A DNA stretch of 64,000 nt, from positions 1 through 64,000 of the forward strand of contig CAUWJP010000004.1 of NCBI GenBank assembly GCA_963559135.1, in the 5' to 3' direction. The notes below the pieces were generated by a model. That model saw nothing but the letters and a program-made list of their open reading frames with translations. It made no database searches and was not told the origin of the DNA. The position numbers were made by a program, and so were the translations under genes. This DNA comes from Sellimonas sp963559135. Its GTDB lineage: Bacteria > Bacillota > Clostridia > Lachnospirales > Lachnospiraceae. Shown in pieces: positions 1-8,145 of this stretch; positions within the stretch are counted from its first letter, which is position 1, and each line of letters begins with the position of its first letter.

Positions 1-108
1 TAAAGCAAAAGATTCTCTGGATTTGTCCATATTATTCCCACATCCCAAAATCGTTGTTAAGAATAACAATAGGATGGATAGTCCTAAAATTTTCCTGTAT
101 ATTGCCAT
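1..108 (-). CDS. Putative lipoprotein, N-terminal part only
   Basis: Only the first 36 codons are in the window; the gene runs off the left edge. It was found by reading the minus strand from the ATG at 108. The peptide begins with a short basic stretch (MAIYRK), then a hydrophobic core and a lipobox ending in TTILGC, so Cys23 should be lipidated after signal peptidase II cleavage. An AGGAGG ribosome site sits nine bases upstream of the ATG. Too little of the mature protein is visible to assign a function. The gene lies just beyond the tmRNA terminator and so probably has its own promoter. Confidence 0.6.
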   Translation of the reverse strand, partial: MAIYRKILGLSILLLFLTTILGCGNNMDKSRESFAL

Positions 109-198
109 ACATTCGAGCCTCCTCCCAAACTGGAAATAAAATTCCCAGATGAATTTCATAGCTACCTGATCCATCAAGGTGATCAAAATCTATATTTA

Positions 199-244
199 TA
201 AAAAAACCGCGAACCCGTTGATTTCACCTGGGTATTCGCGGTTT
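199..244 (-). terminator. Intrinsic terminator of tmRNA
   Basis: On the minus strand an AAACCGCGAA arm pairs with TTCGCGGTTT across a loop of about 20 bases, followed at once by a run of seven T. It starts eight bases past the tmRNA 3' end, which fits termination followed by trimming. Confidence 0.85.
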
Positions 245-251
245 AATAATA

Positions 252-602
252 TGGACCTGGCGGGAATCGAACCCGCGTCCGAAAGCCTCTCCATCGGAGC
301 ATCTCCCATCACAGTCATTATTTTAGGATTCCCCCGGACCGCCGCCTAATGACAGGCTGCAATCTTCGGTAGCTTCATAAAATCTTCCATCTCCTCAAAG
401 CTTTGGAGACAAAGTGCCCCGCAAGTGTCGAAGCCGGTGATCCAGACCGCGGGAAGTCCGGAGCCGACTGCTGCCGAAATTAGGCAGCGTACGCTAATTT
501 ATTATTGTCTGCGTTTATTTTTAAGTTACGGTTTACTACGCGGTCCCGTCCCGCGGATGGCTTCTCCAACTTCAAAACCCCCGTCGAAACCAGTACAAGC
601 CC
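252..602 (-). ncRNA. ssrA: tmRNA (transfer-messenger RNA)
   Basis: This RNA rescues stalled ribosomes and tags the nascent peptide for degradation, together with SmpB, encoded 1.2 kb upstream at 1812-2279. The 3' part has a tRNA-like T-arm (GCGGG-TTCGATT-CCCGC), and the acceptor strand CAGGTCC pairs with the 5' GGGCTTG using G-U wobbles; both ends were set by this pairing. CCA is not encoded. The 5' part carries the GGTTTCGACGGG block typical of tmRNA. The tag reading frame lies at 480-512, minus strand, and reads ADNNKLAYAA then TAA, an Ala-Ala-ending degradation tag. A consensus promoter lies 25-53 bases upstream and a terminator follows directly. Confidence 0.95.
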
Positions 603-626
603 TGGTTTGGCAGACATTTTTTCTTT

Positions 627-655
627 ATTATACGCAGGCGGGCAGACCTTGTCAA
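627..655 (-). promoter_or_regulatory. Promoter of ssrA with the -35 in a hairpin loop
   Basis: TTGACA (650-655) and TATAAT (627-632) are both perfect consensus with a 17-bp spacer. Transcription should start near 620, leaving a precursor leader of about 18 bases. The -35 box lies at the tip of a perfect 13-bp inverted repeat (638-650 and 654-666). Confidence 0.92.
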
Positions 656-689
656 GGTCTGCCCGCGGTCTTTCTTACAACTCTTTTTT

Positions 690-1511
690 CTAAATGTTGT
701 GGTCGATCCATACTTTTGCAAGATCCATCCACTGGCCGCACTGAACTTCCACTCCTCTTCCATCACTGGAAAGGCTTAACTCAGTCGCTGTTCCAAGTCC
801 GTGCTCTCCTTTCGGGAACAGATGGAACTCCACCGGAACTTTGGCCTTTACGAGCGCATTAACATAGAGGAGCGAATTCTGGACCGGAACGGACTGATCC
901 TCGTATGTATGCCAGATGAAAGTCTTAGGCGTATACTCTGAAACGTTCAGTTCGAGAGAACATGCTTCTTCCAGACTTTCCTCCGCCTGAGCACCCAGAA
1001 GGTTCTTAAAGGAGCCTTCGTTACGGAATGTGCCAGCCGTGATAACCGGATAGCTTAAAATCTGTCCGTTCGGACGGATCGTTTCCGGCGTGGTATCAAG
1101 AATCTTTGCAAGCTCCGGAATATGCCAGTAGGTGGAAACCATGGCTGCAAGATGTCCTCCTGCTGAGGATCCCTGGATCAAAATCCTGTCTGGATCAATG
1201 AACCATTCTTCTGCGTGTTCTCTGAGCATCTTCATGCATGCTGCCGCCTGAATGAACGCATCCGGGAATACATTATCCGGAACAGTAGAGTATCGAAGAA
1301 CTGCCGCATGATATCCCATCTCCATGAACCGTACCGCCAGACATTCTGCCTCTCTGTCCGATGTCATGGCATAGGCGCCTCCCGGACAGATCAAAACGCA
1401 GGGTCTTTTACGTCCATCATAAAGCTCTTTTGAATTGCTCCAGAAATATGTATATAATCTAGCGTTTGTTTCCTCGCCCCTGATTGTTACAGGAATTGTC
1501 TCGTATACCAT
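690..1511 (-). CDS. Alpha/beta-hydrolase esterase (acetyl-esterase/xylan-esterase-like)
   Basis: A 273-residue cytoplasmic alpha/beta hydrolase of the Aes/acetyl-esterase type, probably deacylating sugar or small acyl esters. An oxyanion-loop motif PGGAY lies near residues 43-47, the nucleophile elbow GSSAG puts the catalytic serine at 116, and candidate acid and base residues are Asp205 and His237 (GEHG). There is no signal peptide. The ATG at 1511 has a GGGGAGG ribosome site eight bases upstream. The gene lies between the 80-aa gene and ssrA, in the row secG-rnr-smpB. A 13-bp inverted repeat after the stop codon may end its transcript, but it lacks a T-run. The exact substrate cannot be read from sequence. 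Confidence 0.85.
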   Translation of the reverse strand: MVYETIPVTIRGEETNARLYTYFWSNSKELYDGRKRPCVLICPGGAYAMTSDREAECLAVRFMEMGYHAAVLRYSTVPDNVFPDAFIQAAACMKMLREHAEEWFIDPDRILIQGSSAGGHLAAMVSTYWHIPELAKILDTTPETIRPNGQILSYPVITAGTFRNEGSFKNLLGAQAEESLEEACSLELNVSEYTPKTFIWHTYEDQSVPVQNSLLYVNALVKAKVPVEFHLFPKGEHGLGTATELSLSSDGRGVEVQCGQWMDLAKVWIDHNI

Positions 1512-1538
1512 GCACCGATCCTCCCCTTTATATTTTAT

Positions 1539-1781
1539 TTATTCTTCATCTTCCAGTCCCAGAATCTCTGCAAGTACTTCGATGATAATTTCATTCGTAC
1601 ATGATTTCACATATCCAAGCATATGAAGCGAAATCTCATCCGACTTCTGTGCATCTGTCAGATCAGGATTTTTCTTCGTCATATCGATCAACTGAATCAA
1701 CTGTGGTGTAAGTTCTTCATATGTCTCAATCGTTGTCTGGGAAACAAGATTTCTCAAATCTTTTTTTGTTACTGGTACCAT
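1539..1781 (-). CDS. Small conserved-looking protein of unknown function (80 aa)
   Basis: An 80-residue acidic, largely helical protein with no signal peptide, membrane segment or cysteine pair that would suggest a fold. It starts at an ATG preceded by AAGGAAGG at good spacing. It follows smpB by 30 bases and precedes the esterase by 27 bases, so it is probably cotranscribed with rnr-smpB. I do not recognise the family. Its ribosome site and position in a tight row of genes argue that it is real. Confidence 0.7.
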   Translation of the reverse strand: MVPVTKKDLRNLVSQTTIETYEELTPQLIQLIDMTKKNPDLTDAQKSDEISLHMLGYVKSCTNEIIIEVLAEILGLEDEE

Positions 1782-1811
1782 TTCTATTATACCTTCCTTT
1801 TCACTTTGAAT

Positions 1812-2279
1812 CTACCCAAAATTGCGAATTTTGAAATCTCTTTGCGCTTCTCTTGCCTGATCTTTTTGGGCAATATCCGCACGCTTGTCATAGAGCTTCT
1901 TACCTTTTGCCAGCCCGATTTCCACCTTGACAAGGCTGCCCTTTAAATACACTTTCAAAGGAACGAGTGTCATTCCTTTTTCTTTCATTTTCCCAAGCAG
2001 TTTGTTGATTTCCTGCTTATGCAAAAGGAGTTTTCGTACCCGTAGCGGATCTTTGTTGAAAATATTTCCTTTCTCATACGGGCTGATATGCATTCCGTAC
2101 ACAAAGACCTCCCCGTTTTCGATGCGAATGAAGGATTCTTTGATACTGCACTTTCCCATCCGCATCGATTTCACCTCGGTTCCTGCAAGGGAAATCCCGG
2201 CCTCATAAGTCTCAAGAATAAAATAATCATGATATGCTTTTTTGTTGTTGGCTATCAGTTTTACACCTGTCTTTGCCAT
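1812..2279 (-). CDS. smpB: SsrA-binding protein SmpB
   Basis: A 155-residue protein of normal SmpB length. It binds the tRNA-like domain of tmRNA and takes it to stalled ribosomes. The N-terminal part holds the typical block around AYHDYFILETYEAGI, followed by GTEVKSMR; the basic C-terminal tail (KGKKLYDKR, then DFKIRNFG) is the part that folds into the ribosomal mRNA path. Its start is three bases past the rnr stop, with the ribosome site inside the end of rnr, implying translational coupling. Its RNA partner lies downstream on the same strand. Confidence 0.97.
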   Translation of the reverse strand: MAKTGVKLIANNKKAYHDYFILETYEAGISLAGTEVKSMRMGKCSIKESFIRIENGEVFVYGMHISPYEKGNIFNKDPLRVRKLLLHKQEINKLLGKMKEKGMTLVPLKVYLKGSLVKVEIGLAKGKKLYDKRADIAQKDQAREAQRDFKIRNFG

Positions 2280-2282
2280 CTC

Positions 2283-4421
2283 CTAGTCCCCTTCCTTTCC
2301 AAATTCAAAGTCGATTGTCCTTTGAAGCTCGTTTGCCGCCATGACACGGACGCATACTTTCTGCCCCAGCCGGTATGTCTTTCCGGTATGGATGCCCTGC
2401 ATCTCGTAGCGGTCTTCGATATACTCATAATGATCATCCGTCATATTTACTACATGGACCAGTCCTTCGATCGTATTCGGAAGTTCCACATACATTCCCC
2501 ACTTGGTAATGCCGGAAATCACACCTTCGTACTCTTCACCGATGAAGTTTTTCATATACTGTACTTTTTTCAGTTTGATCGTCTCCCGCTCAGCCTCTTC
2601 TGCCCGGCGTTCGGTCTCGCTTGCGTGCTTTGTCACTTCCTCAAGAATCGACTGATAATGCCGGATCCGTTCTTCATCCATCCGGCCGCGAAGTGTCTCC
2701 TTGATGATCCGGTGGATCTGAAGATCCGGATAACGCCGGATCGGGGAAGTGAAATGAGTATAACAGGACGCTGCAAGGCCAAAATGCCCTTCATTTTCCG
2801 GCGTATATTTTGCCTGCTTCATGGACCGAAGTGCCAGTCTTGCAATCATCGGCTCCTCCGGCTTTCCTTCAACTTTGGCAAGAAGTTTCTGGATCTCCTT
2901 TGGATGCACTTCATGATTGCCGACATGCAGCGTATAACCGAAATTGTGGAGGAAAATCGCAAGTTTGCGGATCTTCTCCTCATCCGGCGCTTCGTGAATC
3001 CGGTAGACAAACGGAATCTCTCTCCAGAAGAAATCTTCCGCCACTGTCTCGTTGGCCGCAAGCATAAAATCTTCAATCAGCTTTGTCGCTGTATTTCTCT
3101 CATATGCTTTCAACTCGATCGGAGATCCCTGTTCATCCAGTATTACTTTCGTTTCCGGGAAGTCAAAGTCTACTGCACCACGTCTATGGCGCTTTTCCCT
3201 CAAAATGGACGAAAGTCTTGCCATCTCTCGAAACATCAGGACGAATTCCTCATATTTCCGGCACTGCTCTTCATCTTCGTCTTCCAGAATCTGTTTCACC
3301 GCTGTGTATGTCATACGGCGATCCACCCGGATCACACTCTCGCAGATCTCATGATCCACAATCGTACCGTTTTTATCAATCTTCATCAGACAGCTCATCG
3401 CCAGACGATCCTCTCCTTCATTCAGGGAACAGATTCCGTTGGAAAGGGTGTGCGGAAGCATCGGAATCACGCGGTCAGCAAGGTAAACGCTTGTCCCACG
3501 CTTTTTTGCTTCCCTGTCCAAAGCACTGTTTTCCTGCACATAATTGGTTACATCCGCGATGTGAACACCCAGATAAAAACTTCCGTCCCGCACCTCCAGA
3601 GAAACCGCATCGTCCAGATCCTTGGCATCCTCGCCGTCGATCGTCACCATCCGGACATCCCTCAGATCTCTTCTTCCAAAGCGATCCGCTTCACTGACAG
3701 GCTTTGCCACACGCTCCGCCTGATTCTTCACCTTCTCCGGAAATTCAATCGGAAGTTCATAGGACATGGCGATACTCAGCACATCGGTTCCTGGATCGTT
3801 AACATGCCCAAGAATCTCCACGACTTCGCCTTCCGGCTTTTTCCCGTCTCCGCCATAGGAAGTGAGCTTTACAACGACCTTGTGGCCGGTCACCGCCCCT
3901 TTTGATTTTTCCTCTGGCACAAACACATCCTGTAAAAACTTCTGATTGTCCGGAAGGACGAATCCGAATGATTTATTTTTCTGATAATATCCGACGATCT
4001 GGGACATCCCGCGTTTCAGGATCTTGATAACTTTTCCTTCCTGCCGCTGTCCTGCCTTGGATCCCGCGCCTTTTGTAATCTGGATTTCCACTTCATCTCC
4101 CTGGAGGGCACCGCCGGATTCCTCCTCTGGAATAAAGATATCGTCATCCGATCCCTCAATGGATACAAAACCAAATCCCCTGGCGTGGGCCTGATAAATC
4201 CCGGACAGTCTGTTCCCCTGACCTTTCACATAATTCCCTTTCTGGGTTTTATGAATCTTTCCTTCGGATTCTAAGGCATCCAGAATCTCTTTTAACTCCT
4301 GCCTATCCTCCTTTTTCACCTGAAGGATGGAGGCCATTTCTTTCATCTTCATCGGGACATAGAAATCATCGCAGATGAACTGGTATACCATTTTCTTTCT
4401 TTTCTCATATTGTCTGTCCAT
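2283..4421 (-). CDS. rnr: Ribonuclease R
   Basis: A 712-residue 3'-5' exoribonuclease of the RNR/RNase II family, which degrades structured RNA and, with tmRNA-SmpB, defective mRNA. Order of domains: an N-terminal winged-helix region (about 1-65), cold-shock/OB domains (about 70-220), the RNB catalytic domain (about 245-570, with the acidic motif DGEDAKDLDDAVSL and HFTSPIRRYPDL) and a C-terminal S1 domain (about 630-705, GEEYEGVISGITKWGMYVEL). The lysine-rich tail of some homologues is absent. A terminator lies between secG and rnr, so rnr depends on read-through or on a promoter I could not identify in the 40 bases upstream. Confidence 0.97.
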   Translation of the reverse strand: MDRQYEKRKKMVYQFICDDFYVPMKMKEMASILQVKKEDRQELKEILDALESEGKIHKTQKGNYVKGQGNRLSGIYQAHARGFGFVSIEGSDDDIFIPEEESGGALQGDEVEIQITKGAGSKAGQRQEGKVIKILKRGMSQIVGYYQKNKSFGFVLPDNQKFLQDVFVPEEKSKGAVTGHKVVVKLTSYGGDGKKPEGEVVEILGHVNDPGTDVLSIAMSYELPIEFPEKVKNQAERVAKPVSEADRFGRRDLRDVRMVTIDGEDAKDLDDAVSLEVRDGSFYLGVHIADVTNYVQENSALDREAKKRGTSVYLADRVIPMLPHTLSNGICSLNEGEDRLAMSCLMKIDKNGTIVDHEICESVIRVDRRMTYTAVKQILEDEDEEQCRKYEEFVLMFREMARLSSILREKRHRRGAVDFDFPETKVILDEQGSPIELKAYERNTATKLIEDFMLAANETVAEDFFWREIPFVYRIHEAPDEEKIRKLAIFLHNFGYTLHVGNHEVHPKEIQKLLAKVEGKPEEPMIARLALRSMKQAKYTPENEGHFGLAASCYTHFTSPIRRYPDLQIHRIIKETLRGRMDEERIRHYQSILEEVTKHASETERRAEEAERETIKLKKVQYMKNFIGEEYEGVISGITKWGMYVELPNTIEGLVHVVNMTDDHYEYIEDRYEMQGIHTGKTYRLGQKVCVRVMAANELQRTIDFEFGKEGD

Positions 4422-4463
4422 TGTCTGTACCTCACATACTCCCTTCTATTCTATCTGATATTG

Positions 4464-4502
4464 TAAAAAAAGAACACTCTATTTTTTGAAATAGAGTGTT
4501 CT
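4464..4502 (-). terminator. Terminator or attenuator between secG and rnr
   Basis: A stem of about 13 bp (AGAACACTCTATTT with AAATAGAGTGTTCT) is followed on the minus strand by seven T. It is placed after secG and only 43 bases before the rnr start, so it should reduce transcription from secG into rnr. Confidence 0.85.
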
Positions 4503-4515
4503 GCATCTTCTTTCA

Positions 4516-4758
4516 CTAAGCAAATACTTTTAAATTCAATACCGCAGCAAGGATAAGAAACAGTGCGGCAAGAACCTTTGTGACTTTCACAAGAGTTCCC
4601 TCAATAGAACGTCCTCTGTTCTGTCCCCAGTAGGTATCCGCCATACCGGCAATCGTTCCAAGGCCGGCTGATTTTCCTTCCTGCATTAATACAACTGCTG
4701 AAAGAGCAATACAGTCTATTACAAATATAATTGTGAGCACGATTTTCAAGATTTCCAA
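4516..4758 (-). CDS. secG: Preprotein translocase subunit SecG
   Basis: An 80-residue membrane protein with two hydrophobic helices (about 4-25 and 55-78) joined by a short loop containing LMQEGKSAGLG, the SecG pattern. It is a non-essential helper of the SecYEG channel. It starts with TTG, not ATG: the codon at 4756-4758 has an AGGAGG site eight bases upstream and no closer ATG is in frame. The secG-rnr-smpB-ssrA order is common in Firmicutes. Confidence 0.93.
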   Translation of the reverse strand: MEILKIVLTIIFVIDCIALSAVVLMQEGKSAGLGTIAGMADTYWGQNRGRSIEGTLVKVTKVLAALFLILAAVLNLKVFA

Positions 4759-4873
4759 CTTCTACACCTCCTGCGCATAAACCATATATAATACTACCAT
4801 ATCCTTCCGGTTTGCGCAAGCAGTTTTTCGCTTCTTTTCCTGTCTTCCGGCTTTTCTTTCCATGATCAGTAGA

Positions 4874-6178
4874 TCAGGCGAATGGATTGCTGTAGATGGC
4901 CGCATTTCCGAGTTCTTCCTCTATTTTCAGCAGACGGTTGTATTTTTCCACCCGCTCTGAACGGCACGGAGCTCCAGTCTTGATCTGCCCGGTTCCAAAA
5001 GCTACCGCAATGTCTGCAATCGTTGTATCCGCTGTCTCGCCGGAACGGTGGGAAACAATGGATCGATACCCATACTCCTGAGCCATTCGGATTGTATCAA
5101 ACGCTTCTGTGAGTGTACCGATCTGATTGATCTTGATCAAAACAGCATTCGCTGCCCGGCAGTCAATCCCTCGTTTCAGCCGTTTCGTACTGGTCACAAA
5201 GAGATCATCACCTACCAGCTGTGTCTGAAGCCCAAGCCTCGTATTCATCAGCTCCCATCCCGAAAAATCCTCTTCTTCCAATCCATCTTCAATGGATACA
5301 ATCGGATATTTTTCGATTAGTTCCGCATAGTAGTCAATAAGCTCTTCCGCAGTGCGAACTACCTTTTTCTCTTTTCCTTTGCTTTCTCCCACAAACACGT
5401 ATTTCCCGAAATCTCTGTCATAAATTTCTGAGGCCGCTGCATCCAGGCATAGTACAATGTCCTTTCCTGCCCGGTAACCTGCCGTCTCGATGGCTTCCAT
5501 CAGGATGTCACAGACGCTCTCTGTATCCGGAAGATCCGGGGCAAAACCGCCTTCGTCACCCACTCCGGTGTGATATCCTCTTCCTTTCAGAAGTGCCTTA
5601 ATTACATGATAGACTTCCGTGCACATTCTAAGCCCTTCTTGGAAGCAGCAGGCTCCTGTGGGCATAATCATAAATTCCTGAAAGTCTATGATATTATCCG
5701 CATGCCTTCCGCCGTTTAGAACATTCATCATAGGCACCGGCATCCGTCTGGTATGCACACCGCCAAGATAACGGTAAAGCGGCAGATCCAGGCTCTTCGC
5801 CGCTGCTTTCGCTGCTGCCATGGACACGCTCAGGATCGCATTCGCTCCAAGATTGCTCTTATCTTCCGTTCCATCAAGCCGGATCAGTAGCTGGTCAAGC
5901 TCTGTCTGTTCCAGCGCATCGACTCCAATGATTTCTCTTGCGATCCGGTCATTAACATGATTCACCGCTCTCTCTACACCCCGTCCGCAATAACGGTCCT
6001 GCTTTTCTTTATCCCGAAGTTCTTTCGCCTCATACCTTCCGGTGGAAGCTCCTGACGGGACACTTGCCGTTCCAATCGTGCCGTCCCCCAGAAGTACCTG
6101 GGTCTCAATCGTCGGATTTCCTCTGGAATCAAGGATTTCTCTTGCGTATATATCTCTAATTGCGTTGCAATGATGCAT
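4874..6178 (-). CDS. eno: Enolase (phosphopyruvate hydratase)
   Basis: A 434-residue glycolytic enzyme converting 2-phosphoglycerate to phosphoenolpyruvate; cytoplasmic, Mg-dependent, full length. The N-terminal motif DSRGNPTIE, the metal-site regions around SIEDGLEEEDFSGW and GDDLFVTSTKRL, the catalytic lysine (Lys349 in LIKINQIGTL) and SHRSGET are all present. The ATG has GGAGG nine bases upstream. It is about 115 bases upstream of secG and divergent from the YitT gene; whether it is cotranscribed with secG is unclear. Confidence 0.97.
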   Translation of the reverse strand: MHHCNAIRDIYAREILDSRGNPTIETQVLLGDGTIGTASVPSGASTGRYEAKELRDKEKQDRYCGRGVERAVNHVNDRIAREIIGVDALEQTELDQLLIRLDGTEDKSNLGANAILSVSMAAAKAAAKSLDLPLYRYLGGVHTRRMPVPMMNVLNGGRHADNIIDFQEFMIMPTGACCFQEGLRMCTEVYHVIKALLKGRGYHTGVGDEGGFAPDLPDTESVCDILMEAIETAGYRAGKDIVLCLDAAASEIYDRDFGKYVFVGESKGKEKKVVRTAEELIDYYAELIEKYPIVSIEDGLEEEDFSGWELMNTRLGLQTQLVGDDLFVTSTKRLKRGIDCRAANAVLIKINQIGTLTEAFDTIRMAQEYGYRSIVSHRSGETADTTIADIAVAFGTGQIKTGAPCRSERVEKYNRLLKIEEELGNAAIYSNPFA

Positions 6179-6279
6179 TATTTTTTCCTCCTTTTGGGCA
6201 TAGTATCTCCCAAAAAAAGTCCTCCATACCCGACAAAAAGCTTTGCATGATATTTCCTTTATTTTTCCTTTCAGGATCG

Positions 6280-6308
6280 TTGACTTTTTCTCCTTAGAGG
6301 GTTACAAT
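6280..6308 (+). promoter_or_regulatory. Promoter of the YitT-family gene
   Basis: TTGACT (6280-6285) and TACAAT (6303-6308) are 17 bp apart. A perfect palindrome (GAAGAA-AAA-TTCTTC, 6312-6326) covers the expected transcription start, where a repressor could sit. Confidence 0.8.
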
Positions 6309-6355
6309 TTTGAAGAAAAATTCTTCATAAAACAAAAGAAAACGAGGAAGAAAAA

Positions 6356-7261
6356 ATGAACGGTCATCATCATGTGGATATGAAGTATTCTATCCCAAAA
6401 CCATCATCTAACATCAAACAAAAATCCAAACTCTGGGATTTTGTCGTCATGACGGTTGCCACCGCCATCATGGCACTTGGTATTTACTTTTTCAAGTTTG
6501 CAAATAACTTTGCATTCGGCGGCATTACCGGTCTTGCCGTCCTTGTCGCGAAGACCGGTACCATCAGCAGCGGTGATTTCAACTTTATCTGTAACATCGT
6601 TCTACTTGTCCTGGGATTTCTGATCATGGGAAAGAGCTTCGGAGCAAAAACATTCTACTGCAGTATGCTCCTTTCCTTTCTCCTGTCCCTCCTGGAACGT
6701 GTTTATCCGATGAGTGGTCCTCTTACCGACCAGCCGGTGCTGGAACTGATCTTTGCGATCGCGGTTCCTGCTTTCGGCTCCGCAGTCCTCTTTAATATGG
6801 GGGCATCCAGCGGGGGAACCGATATTGTGGCAATGATACTGAAAAAATATACCGGTTATGACATCGGGCGTGTCCTGATGATCTCCGACGTTGCGATTGC
6901 CGTGGCAGGCGTATTCGTATTTGGTATGGAGACAGGTCTCTTTTCCATTCTGGGACTTGTTCTTCGCTCCCTCATCACAGACAACTTCATTGAAAGTTTC
7001 AACCTTTCCAAGTGTTTCAATGTTGTCTGCGACAGTCCGGAGCCAATTTGTAACTTCATCATCCGGGATCTGCACCGTGGAGCAACGGTTTACTCTGCCC
7101 AGGGTGTTTTCTCCGGACAGAAGAAATATATTGTCCTGACAGCGCTGAACCGTCCGCAGGCAGTGCGGCTCCGTAACTTCATCAAGGAAACCGAGCCGGG
7201 CGCATTTATCCTGATCTCCAACACCAGCGAGATTATCGGCCGCGGATTCCACACGGTATAA
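6356..7261 (+). CDS. YitT-family membrane protein (DUF161/DUF2179)
   Basis: A 301-residue integral membrane protein. Residues about 28-200 hold five or six hydrophobic segments with the family blocks NNFAFGGITGLAV and NMGASSGGTDIVA; residues about 210-300 form the soluble DUF2179 domain, ending in ISNTSEIIGRGFHTV. Family function is not settled. The ATG follows GAGGAAG at normal distance; the leader is about 40 bases. It is transcribed alone, divergent from enolase, and ends at a two-way terminator shared with the lipoprotein gene. Confidence 0.9.
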   Translation: MNGHHHVDMKYSIPKPSSNIKQKSKLWDFVVMTVATAIMALGIYFFKFANNFAFGGITGLAVLVAKTGTISSGDFNFICNIVLLVLGFLIMGKSFGAKTFYCSMLLSFLLSLLERVYPMSGPLTDQPVLELIFAIAVPAFGSAVLFNMGASSGGTDIVAMILKKYTGYDIGRVLMISDVAIAVAGVFVFGMETGLFSILGLVLRSLITDNFIESFNLSKCFNVVCDSPEPICNFIIRDLHRGATVYSAQGVFSGQKKYIVLTALNRPQAVRLRNFIKETEPGAFILISNTSEIIGRGFHTV

Positions 7262-7286
7262 TAGAAGCATATACCTGGCAAAAAAA

Positions 7287-7334
7287 TAAAATCCCGAAGA
7301 CGCATGTGGTTTCACCGCGTTCTCCGGGATTTTT
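7287..7334. terminator. Bidirectional terminator
   Basis: AAAATCCCG..GACGC pairs with GCGT..CCGGGATTTT, with A-rich and T-rich flanks on the two sides. It serves the YitT gene on the plus strand and the lipoprotein gene on the minus strand, which converge here. Confidence 0.8.
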
Positions 7335-7348
7335 GTTATTGCAAACTA

Positions 7349-8026
7349 TTATACTTCATTCAGCACTTCTTCCATTACTTTGATCACATCCTGATACTTT
7401 TGCTCTGTATACGTATCATAATGGTTCGGATTCCCCGCATCCGAGAGCTGATCCTGCATGGAGGCAATTCCCTCCGTAAAGGCCTGCTGTACTGTCGGAT
7501 CCAGTCCTTCCAGTTTCAGTTTCATATCTTCCGCACTCATTGCCTCGTCCTCTGCCAGATATTCCTGAAGCTTCTGAGTAAACGATTCTTTCTGGCTACT
7601 CTCATACTGCTCTGAGAAATTCAATATACCGAAAGCTGCTTTCAGCCGCTTCAAACTTGCACCTGCCGTTCCTTCTTCGTACTGGGAAAGGGAATTTATC
7701 ATCTCATCAAATACTTCCTCATTTACTTCCTTATTCTGATTCACCGGCTGTGTTTCTGTATTTTCTGATTGTTCCGGATCCTCCTTGTTATCTTCTGTCT
7801 CCGAATTTTCCGGCTCTACCGTATCTGGTTCTTTCTCCGTATCTTCAGTTTCCCCGTTATCAGTCTCGTCCGTTTCTTCCTGTTCCTCTGTGGATGATCC
7901 CTGATCAGTCTGCTCTATCTTTGGCTTTTCACTGGTCTCTGCAGGTGTCTTGGATCCACAGGCGCTAACTCCAATCATCAGGATTCCGATACCAAGTGCC
8001 AGTAAACGTTTCATCCGTCTTTTCAT
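7349..8026 (-). CDS. Putative lipoprotein with acidic linker, function unknown
   Basis: A 225-residue secreted protein. A basic start (MKRRMKR) and hydrophobic core lead to the lipobox GVSAC, so Cys23 is the probable lipid anchor. Residues about 25-105 are low-complexity and very rich in Glu, Thr, Asp and Ser, a flexible cell-wall-spanning linker. The C-terminal half (about 105-225) is a predicted helical domain that I cannot place in a family. A strong promoter precedes it. It lies downstream of the ABC-2 operon but is separated from it by its own promoter. Confidence 0.78.
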   Translation of the reverse strand: MKRRMKRLLALGIGILMIGVSACGSKTPAETSEKPKIEQTDQGSSTEEQEETDETDNGETEDTEKEPDTVEPENSETEDNKEDPEQSENTETQPVNQNKEVNEEVFDEMINSLSQYEEGTAGASLKRLKAAFGILNFSEQYESSQKESFTQKLQEYLAEDEAMSAEDMKLKLEGLDPTVQQAFTEGIASMQDQLSDAGNPNHYDTYTEQKYQDVIKVMEEVLNEV

Positions 8027-8069
8027 ACGCCTTCCCCCTTTTTCCGGTTATCCGTTTCCTTCTACCTAC

Positions 8070-8098
8070 AGTATACCTGTTTCTCCCTTATTTCACAA
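8070..8098 (-). promoter_or_regulatory. Promoter of the acidic lipoprotein gene
   Basis: TTGTGA (8093-8098) and TATACT (8070-8075) on the minus strand are 17 bp apart, 44 bases before the start codon. Confidence 0.75.
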
Positions 8099-8145
8099 GC
8101 CGGATCCTGTGGTGTGCCATTCTTCTTATCATAATAACGTACTTG

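Noticed and set aside
2088..3905. 605-codon plus-strand open frame opposite RNase R
   Set aside because: It lies antisense to a complete, well-recognised rnr gene; its translation is cysteine- and histidine-rich with no domain and no ribosome site. Long antisense frames arise from codon bias.
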